From contig NZ_OY781091.1 in the NCBI RefSeq assembly GCF_963676275.1, forward strand, positions 846,775-910,774: a DNA stretch of 64,000 nucleotides, written 5' to 3'. Of the stretch, positions 42,163 through 51,517 are shown piece after piece; position 1 is the first letter of the stretch, and the number at the start of each line of letters is the position of its first letter. This DNA is from an uncultured Cohaesibacter sp. Its GTDB lineage: Bacteria; Pseudomonadota; Alphaproteobacteria; Rhizobiales; Cohaesibacteraceae. The position numbers and the translations under genes were made by a program. The notes beneath the pieces are model-generated. The model ran no database searches, had not been told where the DNA came from, and saw only the letters and a program-made list of their open reading frames with translations.

Positions 42163-42924
42163 ATGTCCAGCCCTGCCCCCATCACTGCCGATAGCCCTTT
42201 TGACTTTCTGATCAACGAACCGGAAACGAGCCCGCGTGCGGTGCTGATGCTGGCCCATGGTGCAGGCGCTCCGATGGATGCTTCCTTCATGGAGCGGATT
42301 GCCGCCATGCTGACAGAGAATGGCATCGTGGTGGTGCGGTTTGAATTTTCCTACATGGCCCGTCGTCGGGTGGATGGCAAGCGCCGTCCGGCCGGACGCG
42401 CCGAACGCTGGACCCATCACTATTTCCGCGCCGTGGAAGAATTGCTCGCCGGGGAAAGCTGGAACAAGGCATGGGATGGTTTGCCCCTGCTGATCGGTGG
42501 CAAAAGCATGGGCGGTCGTGTTGCCGCAATGCTGGCCTGCGACGAGGATCTCGATCTGGCGGTCAAGGGCGTTGTCGTGCTTGGCTATCCCTTCCATCCG
42601 ATTGGCAAATCCGAGCCGGAGGACTGGCGTCTTGAACCGCTTGAAAAGAGCCTGCTGCCGATCCTGATCTGTCAGGGCGAGCGTGATGATTTCGGCTGGT
42701 GGGATGAAGTGGATGCGATTGACCTGCCACCACAGGTGACCCTTGAATGGATCACCAACGGCAGCCATGATTTGGGGCCGACCGGCAAGTCCGAAGCGAC
42801 CATGAAAAGCAACATGCAGCATGCAGCTCGCATCGCTGCCGATTTCGCTGCCAATCCGCCGATTCTGGAAATGGATTTCGGCGACGATGTCGTGCTTGAT
42901 GACGACGAAGGTGACGAGGAATAG
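42163..42924 (+). CDS. TEX30/KANL3-like alpha/beta hydrolase
   Basis: 253 residues. VLMLAHGAGAPMDASFM near the N-terminus is the oxyanion strand of this family, GGKSMGGR is the nucleophile elbow (Ser near 113), LICQGERDDFG the acid turn and NGSHDLGP the His. The C-terminus is an acidic tail (DDVVLDDDEGDEE). No signal peptide. Substrate unknown; predicted cytoplasmic hydrolase. Single gene, 190 bases from the divergent desaturase. Confidence 0.85.
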   Translation: MSSPAPITADSPFDFLINEPETSPRAVLMLAHGAGAPMDASFMERIAAMLTENGIVVVRFEFSYMARRRVDGKRRPAGRAERWTHHYFRAVEELLAGESWNKAWDGLPLLIGGKSMGGRVAAMLACDEDLDLAVKGVVVLGYPFHPIGKSEPEDWRLEPLEKSLLPILICQGERDDFGWWDEVDAIDLPPQVTLEWITNGSHDLGPTGKSEATMKSNMQHAARIAADFAANPPILEMDFGDDVVLDDDEGDEE

Positions 42925-42955
42925 ACAGGGCAGGCCGTGCCTCTTCTGAGTGGTC

Positions 42956-43624
42956 TCACTTATATTGGGTGAGATAATGATCTTCCCAATCGCTTTTGGG
43001 CACGATTGTCCCGACAGCGAAGGCCAGATCGACAACCTTGCTCTGATCCGGTGACAGCTCGCAGTCAAACTTGACCCGATGCCAATTGTCATGGCTCCAG
43101 AAAACGGCGCCATTGGCAATCATGTGATTGCCCTCATAGATCACTTCCTCAAATGTGTAGGTGATCATGCGCTCGGGCTTGTAGTCCTTGTTCCATGCGG
43201 CAATCTGCTCAAGGGTTTCCAGCGAGCATAGCTGCTCGCGCTGCTCATCGACCGACAGATTGCGATAGTCCGTGAGGGCTTCCTCATTGCCCTTTTGCGT
43301 CAGAACCGCGACGGAATAGATCCGGCTTGAATGCACCATGCCGTCATCTTTGGCAGCTTCTGGCAGGGATGGGGCAGGCGCCATCTCGGGTTTCGCCTGC
43401 TGCGGAGCCGGGGCGGCGATAATGGGGGCCTGAACTGGCGGAGCGGCGGGCAGGGGCGGCAGAGGAATGAAGTCCACCTCTATCGGGTCTTCCGGTTCCA
43501 GCGGCGGCAACAGCTTGGGGGCAATGCTCAGGAGCGCAAACAGGAAAAGCCCGTGCAACAACACCGAGGCGGCAAAGCCCCGGAAGCCTGAAGGGTCCTG
43601 AATATTTGGCTCACATGGTCGCAT
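42956..43624 (-). CDS. DUF930 family membrane-anchored protein
   Basis: 222 residues from ATG 43624. One helix near residues 15-32 (FAASVLLHGLFLFALLSIA), then a TonB-like Pro/Ala-rich linker (EDPIEVDFIPLPPLPAAPPV), then the DUF930 domain from about 90 (LCSLETLEQIAAW, YKPERMITYTF, GAVFWSHDNWHRVKFDCEL). Two cysteines in the domain may form a disulfide in the periplasm. The family is common in Rhizobiales and has no known function. It converges on the TEX30-like gene. Confidence 0.85.
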   Translation of the reverse strand: MRPCEPNIQDPSGFRGFAASVLLHGLFLFALLSIAPKLLPPLEPEDPIEVDFIPLPPLPAAPPVQAPIIAAPAPQQAKPEMAPAPSLPEAAKDDGMVHSSRIYSVAVLTQKGNEEALTDYRNLSVDEQREQLCSLETLEQIAAWNKDYKPERMITYTFEEVIYEGNHMIANGAVFWSHDNWHRVKFDCELSPDQSKVVDLAFAVGTIVPKSDWEDHYLTQYK

Positions 43625-43746
43625 GATCTGGCTCTGACAGAAACCACCCTCTCCACAGAATGGCAGGATACAGTGCGATGATCCGGCACAAGAGCGCAAG
43701 ACCGGTCACATCCGTGGTGCCTTAAAGTTGTGGCAAGAGCGAGGCA

Positions 43747-44382
43747 TTACCTGTCAAATGGCAGATCGCCTTGTGGATCGGACCGGTCCGCATCACCCAG
43801 ATCCTTGGCGCTCCAATGCTTGCGGCAAAGGGAAACATAGCTTTCCTCGCCGCCGATGACGACCTGATCGCCTTCATCGATGATCTTGCCATCATGATCA
43901 ATCCGCACCACCATCGAGGCCTTGCGCCCGCACCAGCAAATGGTGCGCGCCTCGCGCAACTCGTCAGCCCATGCCAGCAACAATTTCGAGCCGGGGAACA
44001 GATTGCCCTGAAAATCGGTCCTCAGGCCATAGCACATCACCGGAATGCCAAGCTCATCCGCCACCCGGCACAATTGCCAAACCTGCTTTTCGGTCAGGAA
44101 CTGGGCTTCGTCAAAGAAGATGCAGTTGGGTTTCTTCTCGCCCGTCTCGATATTATATTGCTTGCTGACATGCTCGAACAAATCGGTCTCGGCGGCAAAG
44201 ATGAAGGCTTCTGCCTTCAGCCCGATGCGGGAGGAAATCTCTCCCACCTTGGTGCGATTGTCGAGCGCTGCGGTATAGAGCAGCGTCCGCATGCCTCTTT
44301 CGACATAGTTATAGGAAGCCTGCAACAGCAAGGTGGACTTGCCTGCATTCATTGCCGAATAGGTGAAATAGAGTTTGGACAT
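43747..44382 (-). CDS. tdk: Thymidine kinase (type II)
   Basis: 211 residues from the ATG at 44382. P-loop [13 protein letters not shown] at residues 9-21, DEAQFL (motif B), lasso [14 protein letters not shown], and zinc cysteines CWC and SLCRKHW. It phosphorylates thymidine in the salvage pathway. The ribosome binding region is not strong. Full length compared with E. coli Tdk (205). Monocistronic, 138 bases from the acyltransferase gene upstream. Confidence 0.95.
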   Translation of the reverse strand: MSKLYFTYSAMNAGKSTLLLQASYNYVERGMRTLLYTAALDNRTKVGEISSRIGLKAEAFIFAAETDLFEHVSKQYNIETGEKKPNCIFFDEAQFLTEKQVWQLCRVADELGIPVMCYGLRTDFQGNLFPGSKLLLAWADELREARTICWCGRKASMVVRIDHDGKIIDEGDQVVIGGEESYVSLCRKHWSAKDLGDADRSDPQGDLPFDR

Positions 44383-44520
44383 GCGGGAATCGTTTTTAAG
44401 CAAGCAAAAAGGGTCTATTGTTGCTAAATCCGCTTGCACCAATATGCAAGGGCATGGCGCAACAAGCCCGCCTTCATGTGGATGAGGTCATGCTGTCCGG
44501 GGCCGCTCTTGTGCGCTGTT

Positions 44521-45489
44521 TCAGCGTTTGGCGTTGAAGTCGAAAGGGCGATCGGGATGTCTGGGCAGCTCGGTTTCGACATAATGCTGCATTCTTGTCG
44601 TGATCTCGTCCTGATCACCGATCAGGCTGTCCGGATCGATCGGGTCGCCAAAGGTGATGTGAAATCTGGCACCATGCTTGTTTTGCAACTCGCGAATGGA
44701 CTGGATATCCCTGAGCTCGGTCGATATCTGGCTCAAGGCATAGAAGGTCAGTGAATTGCGGGCCCGGATATGGCCCGGAATGATCGGTATCCTGTGCTTT
44801 TTGGCCATGCGCAGGAAGCTGGAATTCCATGGCCTTTCCTTCAGTCGCACCCCGTTCCAGTAGGAGAGCCGCCCGGAAGGGAAGATGCCCACACAGCGAT
44901 CATTGCGGAAGGCCTCTGCCGCGATCGACATGGTACGGCGCATCGCCGAGCGGTCGCGCAGATGGGGGCGCCATTCAACCGGTATCATCAAATCCGCAGC
45001 ATTGGGATTGATCGAAAGCAGATCGGCAAAGACGAACAGGGCCAGATCCTTGCGCACCGAGCGCACCTGATCGAACAGGGCCAGCCCGTCTGGCAGGCCG
45101 GTGGGATGGTTGGTCGCCACAAGGCATCCGCCATGGCTGGGCAGCTTTTCAAGGCCCTGCGTGGTGACGCGCGGTTCCATCAGGGCCAGCATCGCCTCGG
45201 CCATCTGATAGCCGGATTCGTTATAGCGCCAGCCCGAAACCAGACGGCACAGATTTTGATAGCGCACGGCCTTGCGGATGAGGGGAGCATAGAGCGGGCC
45301 AAAGCGCCCGGTCACCAGATGGCGTGCGCGCACCTCGATATACCAGTCCACCAGCTCTCTCACATCATCGGTGATATGAGCGGTACGCTCCAGATGGCGG
45401 CGGGACTGGCGAGCGGCGAGGGAAGTCTGGGCCTTGTTCACTCCATCATGAATGACGCGCATGGATTTCTGCGTCAGAGTTTCTCCCAT
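44521..45489 (-). CDS. Lysophospholipid acyltransferase family protein
   Basis: 322 residues. Acyltransferase motif I is NHPTGLPDG (near 127-135), motif II RDRSAMRR, motif III FPSGRLSYW and motif IV IIPGHIRARNS. The His-x5-Asp spacing is that of the hemolysin/OlsA-like branch. It would esterify an acyl chain onto a lysolipid on the inner membrane. N-terminal 70 residues are helical and not conserved. Substrate uncertain (phosphatidic acid or ornithine-lipid synthesis are possibilities). Confidence 0.85.
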   Translation of the reverse strand: MGETLTQKSMRVIHDGVNKAQTSLAARQSRRHLERTAHITDDVRELVDWYIEVRARHLVTGRFGPLYAPLIRKAVRYQNLCRLVSGWRYNESGYQMAEAMLALMEPRVTTQGLEKLPSHGGCLVATNHPTGLPDGLALFDQVRSVRKDLALFVFADLLSINPNAADLMIPVEWRPHLRDRSAMRRTMSIAAEAFRNDRCVGIFPSGRLSYWNGVRLKERPWNSSFLRMAKKHRIPIIPGHIRARNSLTFYALSQISTELRDIQSIRELQNKHGARFHITFGDPIDPDSLIGDQDEITTRMQHYVETELPRHPDRPFDFNAKR

Positions 45490-45993
45490 TGCTCATTCTC
45501 CCCTTGAAATGGACATTCCCCTGTCGCGCTAAAGCGCCATGTCAAAGGCATGGCGGGCCGAAAGGGAATTGCTCTTTCTTCCTTGCCGCTTTGCTTCTTG
45601 CAGGCTGTCTTCAAAGACAACATGAAGAGGCGAATGCGTCATCATCGAGGCTGATTGAATTTATCAAACTTGCAACAAATTGATGACATGCAGGGCAAAT
45701 TGGCACCAGATGAACAAAGGTAGGGCCAAAAAGCATCAGTTATTCAGAGAGGGCATCAGAAAAGCGGATGCCGGGGCAGGGCGCGGGACGGCTCTGTGGG
45801 GGGCAAAGCCTGCCCTAAACCGCGCTTGCCTGATTGCTCCTGAACAGGCCTCTCCCGCTCCCCGTCTCATATAGGCGTCTCATATCGGCGTATCACATGG
45901 GCCCGGCCAGATCTTGAGGGCCCCGCCAGCGCCTGAAGAATTGGCGAGACCATGCCAGAAAGCAAATATCAGGAGAGGCACAAATCGTGCCTG
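45490..45993. other. Intergenic stretch with a 13-bp tandem repeat
   Basis: 504 bases without a supported gene. The only structure I see is three tandem 13-mers (45864-45902), listed separately. Promoter of the acyltransferase gene should lie at its left end. Confidence 0.5.
45864..45902 (+). repeat. Three tandem 13-bp repeats
   Basis: GTCTCATATAGGC (45864-45876), GTCTCATATCGGC (45877-45889), GTATCACATGGGC (45890-45902): same period as the array at 27528 but a different unit, copies diverged. Confidence 0.75.
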
Positions 45994-46404
45994 CTATATT
46001 TTGCGATAGCGGACGCGGGCGCTGTGTTCGATGGCCCCCACATGCAGGCGGTCCAGTTCCAGCTCGTCGCGCAGCAGTAGCAGGAACTGCAATTCGTCCT
46101 GTTCCACCTGCAAGTCAGCCGCAGCAACCTCAATGGCCAGAGCATAGGCGGTTTCGCGCAGTTTTTCCGGCAGGCTGGCATGAACGACCTGAAGCACGAG
46201 ATCGACCCCGCCTTCGGCAAGCAGGTCCGAGCAATCACGAGAAACCGTTACAAGGCGCTCATGATCGAAATTCGAGAAAACCGGCAGGGTTTGCACCTCT
46301 TCCCCGATTTTCATCAGCTCTGAGTCCGTCATCGTGCGATCCGCTGCAGATGTGGACACCATCACATAGATCAGAGCTTCTTCCGGCGAGACGATCTTGG
46401 TCAT
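45994..46404 (-). CDS. TerB-like (tellurite resistance) protein
   Basis: 136 residues from ATG 46404 (GGAATAGAAGA just upstream). All-helical TerB fold: PEEALIYVMVSTSAADRTMTD is the first acidic helix, LVLQVVHASLPEKLRETAYALA the central one, and VAAADLQVEQDELQFLLLLRD the metal-like acidic helix. TerB family proteins bind divalent metals and occur in stress-response modules; here it stands without other ter genes. Function in this organism unknown. Confidence 0.82.
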   Translation of the reverse strand: MTKIVSPEEALIYVMVSTSAADRTMTDSELMKIGEEVQTLPVFSNFDHERLVTVSRDCSDLLAEGGVDLVLQVVHASLPEKLRETAYALAIEVAAADLQVEQDELQFLLLLRDELELDRLHVGAIEHSARVRYRKI

Positions 46405-46808
46405 TCTTCTATTCCTGTTTTGGGCGCTACAAATGCGCAAATGGGCACAGTTGCCTGCCTTTTCATCAAATCATTTTGAATTTATGCATCAAATGTGTCT
46501 GGATCAAGCATTCGTTGGAGCCTTTCTTGTGAGAAGCATCATTTGAGAGCCTTTCCTCCCTTATCCTGCGCATAAGGGGCAAAGCGGGCAGGAATGGTTG
46601 GGTGCGAGGTCAAAAAGTCCCTTTTCTTGGGCCGGTCTATCGGCTAGAACAGCGCTTACGGCCTGCCCGGACGGTGGGCCGTAAGCTTTTCGTAATCAAA
46701 ACTTCATCCGGCCCGCATGGATTATGCGGGCATATAGGGTTTTGGGCAGGAAAAAGACGTTCCGAGCCCGTCCAGCCTGATTATCAAGGACATTCAAGGA
46801 AACTGACC
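46405..46808 (+). promoter_or_regulatory. Leader region of the lysyl-tRNA synthetase gene
   Basis: 404 bases upstream of lysK. It contains a short open frame 46594-46647 (17 codons with adjacent Lys-Lys codons at 46612-46617, then TAG) ending 6 bases before a terminator-like hairpin (46654-46690). GGCCG at 46630-46634 can pair with CGGCC at 46659-46663, inside the terminator arm, giving a possible antiterminator. The layout resembles an amino-acid attenuator. The leader start codon has only a distant AAGGGG (46574-46579). Confidence 0.35.
46654..46690 (+). terminator. Leader terminator upstream of lysK
   Basis: Perfect 10-bp stem GCTTACGGCC (46654-46663) / GGCCGTAAGC (46677-46686), 13-base loop, followed by TTTT. 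It is 118 bases before the lysK start and follows no complete gene on its strand (the TerB-like gene is on the other strand), so it would act on the lysK transcript itself. Confidence 0.7.
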
Positions 46809-48431
46809 ATGACTTCGCAAACCGCCCTTCCGCTCGCGCTCTCCGATGAACTCGTCGAAGCAGCAGCAACGTCCAAGGCCTGGCCGTTTGAAGAGGCACG
46901 AAAGCTGGTCAAACGTTACGAGAAATCCGGCATGCCGGACGAGGTTCTGTTCGAGACCGGTTATGGTCCTTCGGGCCTGCCTCATATCGGCACCTTCGGC
47001 GAAGTGGCCCGCACCTCGATGGTGCGCACGGCCTTTCGCGCCATCACCAACGACGCCGTGAAAACCCGCATGCTGTGCTTCTCCGACGATATGGACGGCT
47101 TCCGCAAGGTGCCGACCAATCTGCCCAATCAGGAGATGCTGGCCCAGCATTTGGGGCTGCCGCTGACCAAGGTTCCCGACCCGTTCGGCACCCATGAAGG
47201 CTTTGCCCAGCATAACAATTCCCGCCTGTGCAACTTCCTAGACCAGTTCGGCTTCGACTATGAATTCGCATCCTCGACCGATTATTACAGCTCTGGCCGC
47301 TTCGACGAGACCCTGCTCAAGATGCTCGAAGTCTATGACAAGGTCATGGACATCATTCTGCCGACCCTTGGCAAGGAGCGTCAGGCTACCTATTCGCCTT
47401 TCCTGCCGGTCTGCCCGCGCACCGGCAAGGTGCTGCAGGTGCCGATGATCGAGCGCAATGTTGCCAAGGGCACCGTGGTCTATGTCGATCCGGAAACCGG
47501 TGACAAGGTCGAAGTGCCGGTAACCGGTGGTGCCGTCAAATGCCAGTGGAAGGCCGACTGGGCCATGCGCTGGGCAGCCCTTGATGTCGCCTATGAAATG
47601 AGCGGTAAGGACCTGATTGACAGCGTCAAGCTTTCCACCAAGATCTGCCGTGCGCTGGGCAAGCCGCAGCCGGAAAGCCTGTCCTACGAGCTGTTCCTTG
47701 ATGATCAGGGTGCCAAGATTTCCAAATCCAAGGGCAACGGCCTCACCATCGAGGAATGGCTGACCTATGCCTCTCCCGAAAGCCTCTCGCTCTATATGTT
47801 CCAGAAGCCGAAAACGGCCAAAAAGCTCTATTTCGATGTGATCCCGAAGGCGGTGGATGAATATTTCACCTTCCTTGGCAATATCGAGAAAGAGGACATG
47901 ACCAAGCAGCTCAACAATCCGGCCTGGCACATCCATTCGGGCAATCCGCCCAAGGTGGACATGCCGATCAGCTTTGCGCTGCTGCTCAATCTGGTCAGCG
48001 CCGCCAACGCTCAGGACAAGGATGTGCTCTGGGGCTTCATCTCGCGCTATGTGCCGGGCGCCAGCGCCGCAAACCATCCAAAGCTTGATGAGCTGGTCGG
48101 CTATGCCATCCGCTATTTCGAGGATTTCGTCAAACCCAAGAAGGTTTTCCGCGCAGCCTCCGAACTGGAAGCAACCGCCATGCAGGATCTGGCAACCCGC
48201 CTTGCCGGCATGAAGGATGTCACCGACGCGGAAGAATTGCAGACCGAGGTCTTCGCCGTCGGCAACGCCTACGAGTTCGGCAATCTGCGCGACTGGTTCA
48301 AGGCGCTCTATCAGGTTCTGCTGGGTCAGGATCAGGGACCGCGCTTTGGCTCCTTCATCGCGCTCTATGGTGTTCAGAACACCATTGATCTGATTGAAAA
48401 GGGCTTGAAGGGCGAATTGCTGAAGGCATGA
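46809..48431 (+). CDS. lysK: Class I lysyl-tRNA synthetase
   Basis: 540 residues from ATG 46809 (AAGGAA upstream). HIGH motif in [12 protein letters not shown] (residues 55-65) and KMSKS variant KISKSKGNG near 304. The insert [15 protein letters not shown] and the helical anticodon domain match class I LysRS, the archaeal/alphaproteobacterial type, unrelated to E. coli LysS. It charges tRNA-Lys. As no class II enzyme is seen here, this is probably the organism's only LysRS, by family habit. A possible attenuator lies in the leader. Confidence 0.96.
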   Translation: MTSQTALPLALSDELVEAAATSKAWPFEEARKLVKRYEKSGMPDEVLFETGYGPSGLPHIGTFGEVARTSMVRTAFRAITNDAVKTRMLCFSDDMDGFRKVPTNLPNQEMLAQHLGLPLTKVPDPFGTHEGFAQHNNSRLCNFLDQFGFDYEFASSTDYYSSGRFDETLLKMLEVYDKVMDIILPTLGKERQATYSPFLPVCPRTGKVLQVPMIERNVAKGTVVYVDPETGDKVEVPVTGGAVKCQWKADWAMRWAALDVAYEMSGKDLIDSVKLSTKICRALGKPQPESLSYELFLDDQGAKISKSKGNGLTIEEWLTYASPESLSLYMFQKPKTAKKLYFDVIPKAVDEYFTFLGNIEKEDMTKQLNNPAWHIHSGNPPKVDMPISFALLLNLVSAANAQDKDVLWGFISRYVPGASAANHPKLDELVGYAIRYFEDFVKPKKVFRAASELEATAMQDLATRLAGMKDVTDAEELQTEVFAVGNAYEFGNLRDWFKALYQVLLGQDQGPRFGSFIALYGVQNTIDLIEKGLKGELLKA

Positions 48432-48463
48432 TCACCCCCTTCCTGTGATCGGGAGATAGCAAG

Positions 48464-49966
48464 ATGAAAGCTGACAGGAAAAAGCAGAAAGGCCTTTTTC
48501 TGCCGGCTTTTCTTTTGGGGCTGGCCGGGCTCTCTCTGGCCGGGCTGGCGCTGGCCGGGCTAGCACTGGCCACAGCTGCTGATACTGCCAGAGCAGAGGA
48601 CAGTCATGTCCCCCTTGAGCCGATCTCCTGTCCGGCCAGCGAGGTGGAAGGGGAAGAGGTTGCCTGTTTTCTCTTCCATGTACCCTCGGACTGGAATGAT
48701 ATTTCCAACCGGCCAATGGAATTGCCCGTCATGCGCTTTGCAGCGCTTGGACCAGCGGCGACAAAGCCCCCTCTGCTCATTCTCGCCGGAGGGCCGGGGC
48801 AGTCGGTCATCCTGCTCCAGAAGCAGATCATCAGCAATTTGAAATTCCTGCGTCAGGAGCGCGAAATCATCCTGATGGATCAGCGCGGAACCGGGCCGAT
48901 GGCTCAGGATCTTGTCTGCCCGCAGGCGCTTGGCGAGGGCGAGGTGATCGATGTGGAACGGCTGATCGGCTGCGTCGATGAGGCATCCGCTAAAGGCAAG
49001 CGGCTGTCGGACTATCGCACCGCTTTCGCCGTCGAGGATTACCGCGCCCTGCGTTATGCGCTCAATATCGACAAATGGGCGGTCATTGCCAGCTCCTATG
49101 GTGCCCGTGTGGCGCAAGGCCTGATCCGGCGCGATGAGAAGGGCATAGACCGGCTTGTCTTCAACGGCCCGCTCTTTCTGGCAACAAGGCTGTTCGACTG
49201 GCAGCCCGAGCGCAAGATCGACGAACTGATCGAAGCCTGCAACGAGGATGATCGCTGCCGCGATGCATTCCCTGATCTGTATTGGGATTATCAGCGGCTG
49301 CCCTTTGCCATGCGCAGGGCGAAGCTGCCCCAAACCGAGCCTTTTCCTCCCATTGCCCAGCCCTATTTCTATCAGAACAGGCTCAATGCCTTGCTGTCGC
49401 GTAACAGGGCCGCGCAGGTTCCGGGCGATATCACCGCCACGGTGCAGAATGTCGACAAGGCTCTGGCTGAGGATGGCATCTGGACCCCGCCCGATCCCTT
49501 GCCCCAATCGATGAAACAGATCAGCCTGCTGATGCATTTCGCCGTGGCCTGCGCCGAAGAGATTCCCTCTCTTGCAGACCAGTCCGAGCTGGACCTGAAG
49601 CAACCTCTGGTCATCGGCTTTTATCGCAAGGCCTGTGACAGGATCAGCGCGGCAACGGGGGATGTCATCAAACTGGCCAAAGACTGGAACAAGACCCCTC
49701 GGACCGATCGGCCGACGCTCATTCTCAACGGCCAGTTCGACACCATCGTTGATCCCGATGCCGCGGGTGACACGCTGCCAGCCTTTGCTTCGGTCTCATG
49801 GGTAAACATCCCCTTTGGTGGCCATGATGTGCTTTCCAACAATCCATGCGCCCGCGCGCTTGCTGGCGAATTTCTCGATGGTGCCGAGCCGGACAATCTG
49901 GATAGCTCTTGCGCCAAGGATGCCCATATGGCCTTCAGCCTCAGTCCGCAACTGGCCGCCAAGTAA
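48464..49966 (+). CDS. Secreted alpha/beta hydrolase of the tripeptidyl/prolyl aminopeptidase family
   Basis: 500 residues. Signal peptide with a repetitive core (LAGLSLAGLALAGLALA) coded by three 15-bp repeats (48521-48565), cleaved near DTARA. The hydrolase has the oxyanion GGPGQS, the family motif DQRGTG, the nucleophile in IASSYGARVAQG (Ser near 208), acid NGQFDTIVDP and His FGGHDVL. Six or more cysteines in the mature protein suit a periplasmic or extracellular enzyme that removes peptides or hydrolyses esters. It is 32 bases after lysK and may be read through from it. Confidence 0.88.
   Translation: MKADRKKQKGLFLPAFLLGLAGLSLAGLALAGLALATAADTARAEDSHVPLEPISCPASEVEGEEVACFLFHVPSDWNDISNRPMELPVMRFAALGPAATKPPLLILAGGPGQSVILLQKQIISNLKFLRQEREIILMDQRGTGPMAQDLVCPQALGEGEVIDVERLIGCVDEASAKGKRLSDYRTAFAVEDYRALRYALNIDKWAVIASSYGARVAQGLIRRDEKGIDRLVFNGPLFLATRLFDWQPERKIDELIEACNEDDRCRDAFPDLYWDYQRLPFAMRRAKLPQTEPFPPIAQPYFYQNRLNALLSRNRAAQVPGDITATVQNVDKALAEDGIWTPPDPLPQSMKQISLLMHFAVACAEEIPSLADQSELDLKQPLVIGFYRKACDRISAATGDVIKLAKDWNKTPRTDRPTLILNGQFDTIVDPDAAGDTLPAFASVSWVNIPFGGHDVLSNNPCARALAGEFLDGAEPDNLDSSCAKDAHMAFSLSPQLAAK
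48521..48571 (+). repeat. 15-bp tandem repeat inside the signal-peptide coding region
   Basis: CTGGCCGGGCTCTCT (48521-48535), CTGGCCGGGCTGGCG (48536-48550), CTGGCCGGGCTAGCA (48551-48565), then CTGGCC. Each adds LAGL[S/A] in frame to the signal-peptide core, so copy changes would alter its length by five residues without frameshift. Confidence 0.9.
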
Positions 49967-50030
49967 CGGTGCTGCGCGCTGGTGAATGTCAATGCATGCC
50001 GCCAAATGCCACGCATCGTTATGAATGCCG

Positions 50031-50066
50031 ACAAAGCCTGACAAAGCCTGACAAAGCCTGACAGGG
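50031..50066 (+). repeat. 10-bp tandem repeat, three copies
   Basis: ACAAAGCCTG at 50031-50040, 50041-50050 and 50051-50060, then ACAGGG. It lies between two convergent genes. Confidence 0.85.
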
Positions 50067-50073
50067 CGATGCG

Positions 50074-51270
50074 TCAGCGCATTTCAAAGCCGGGTGGCAA
50101 GGGCAGCTCTTTTTCCTCTGCATCCTCGCTTGAAGGAGGCACCATGATGGAAAGAGCGCCCGCATTCGCTCCGGCCAGAAGATCGGGTGACGTGATGGGG
50201 CCAATCGCTTCGGATTGCGCCCTCAATTCAGAGGAAAGCGCGTCGGATTCCTGCTGCCGGGCGATGATGTCGCCGCTGCTGGCCGTCTCCTTTGTGGCAT
50301 AAAGGCCGCGCTTGGCTTCCTTGGCTTCAAACATTTCGTCCTGATAATAGCCCTCTTCAGGCTCCGCCCAGCCAAAACGGACCACCCAGCTTGCAAGATC
50401 GGTCACATTGACCGGCTCTTCTCCTGCCTTGAACTGATTGACCCCCGGCCCAAGATAACAGCTCGCCATATCGGAGCCATTCTTTGCCTTCTCGTTGTTG
50501 CTTTCGCCCTCCTGACCGATCCAGTCGCAGCGCACGGCGCGCGCCCGGATGAAGCGCTGAAGCGCCGTTGCTCCCAGTTTCGAGCATTTGGCCGCCCGCC
50601 CCGCCATCCAGCAATCCTGCTCTGCTGCACCGGCCTTCAGATGAGCCAGCTGCACATCCACTTCGCGATATTTGCTAACCATCAATGTCAGCCGGGTAGG
50701 GGATTGAACGGTGGCGCGCGGGAAGATCTGAGGTAGAGGGTCCGGTTTCGGCTCTGGCGGCAAGGGCATCCCGCTTTCGCGCTCAAGCGGCGCTGCCTGA
50801 TAATAGGGAGAAAGAGCATAACCGGGGGTGACATTGCGTTCGGGAGGCGACACCAGCTTCCCGGCTTGTGGCCCTTGCAGCAGCAACTGCACCTCATCAG
50901 AGCGTGTGTCATCATCCGCTGGCAAAGCCTGCGGCGGGGCCGTGGAAGAGGAGACCTGCGGCGCTGCGATCCCGGATTCCGCTAATGTTTCTGTCAGGGG
51001 CTCTGCCTCGGAATGCGTGCTCTTTGCCTCCATTGACGAGGGAGCGGCATGCTCGGAGCCGGACAGCTCGCCACCCTGCCAATAGAGGAACAGGTAAAAG
51101 ACCAGTCCCGTCAGGGCAAAGGCAGAGCCAACCAGCATCAGATTGCCCAGCAGCCGGTCCAGCCACGACCGCTCCGGATCTGGCTGACGAGCCGCATAGC
51201 GATCCTCTGCCGCGGTTCCGATTGTGCGCTTTCTTCTGCTCATGGACTTGCCAATATCTGCGATAGCCAT
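50074..51270 (-). CDS. Membrane-anchored protein with a degenerate staphylococcal-nuclease-like domain
   Basis: 398 residues. Basic N-terminus (SRRKRTIG), one membrane helix at 43-64 (LMLVGSAFALTGLVFYLFLYW), then an acidic/Pro-rich linker (70-195) and a domain from about 200 to 340. The end of this domain, VTDLASWVVRFGWAEPEEGYY...AKEAKRGLYA, is the hallmark C-terminal helix pair of SNase/thermonuclease domains. The usual catalytic Arg/Glu pattern of the barrel is not evident, so nuclease activity is doubtful. Four cysteines (DCWMAG, KCSKL, RCDWIG, SCYLG) suggest disulfides. Start may also be Met10. Confidence 0.75.
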   Translation of the reverse strand: MAIADIGKSMSRRKRTIGTAAEDRYAARQPDPERSWLDRLLGNLMLVGSAFALTGLVFYLFLYWQGGELSGSEHAAPSSMEAKSTHSEAEPLTETLAESGIAAPQVSSSTAPPQALPADDDTRSDEVQLLLQGPQAGKLVSPPERNVTPGYALSPYYQAAPLERESGMPLPPEPKPDPLPQIFPRATVQSPTRLTLMVSKYREVDVQLAHLKAGAAEQDCWMAGRAAKCSKLGATALQRFIRARAVRCDWIGQEGESNNEKAKNGSDMASCYLGPGVNQFKAGEEPVNVTDLASWVVRFGWAEPEEGYYQDEMFEAKEAKRGLYATKETASSGDIIARQQESDALSSELRAQSEAIGPITSPDLLAGANAGALSIMVPPSSEDAEEKELPLPPGFEMR

Positions 51271-51517
51271 TTGAAATTCTGATCAGATCCTGCCGGAACA
51301 ATGTGTCGTCAGCGCGATCATGATGCGATCATGAACCGAATATAACCTCAAAATTACGGATTGAAAGACAGCAGTTATGACAGGCAACGAACTTTTTGAT
51401 CATCTCTGTCCAAGCGAGCGACCAGACAGATGAGGCGGCACATAAGGCGGCACATGCGTTGCCCTCTCGAAAAGAGCCAGTCCGCGCATGCGGTCAATCG
51501 CAGCCAGCAGGCGAGCC

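Noticed and set aside
46654..46690. T-box riboswitch in front of lysK
   Set aside because: No Stem I or conserved T-box sequence is visible; T-boxes are essentially absent from alphaproteobacteria. A simple attenuator is the more modest reading.
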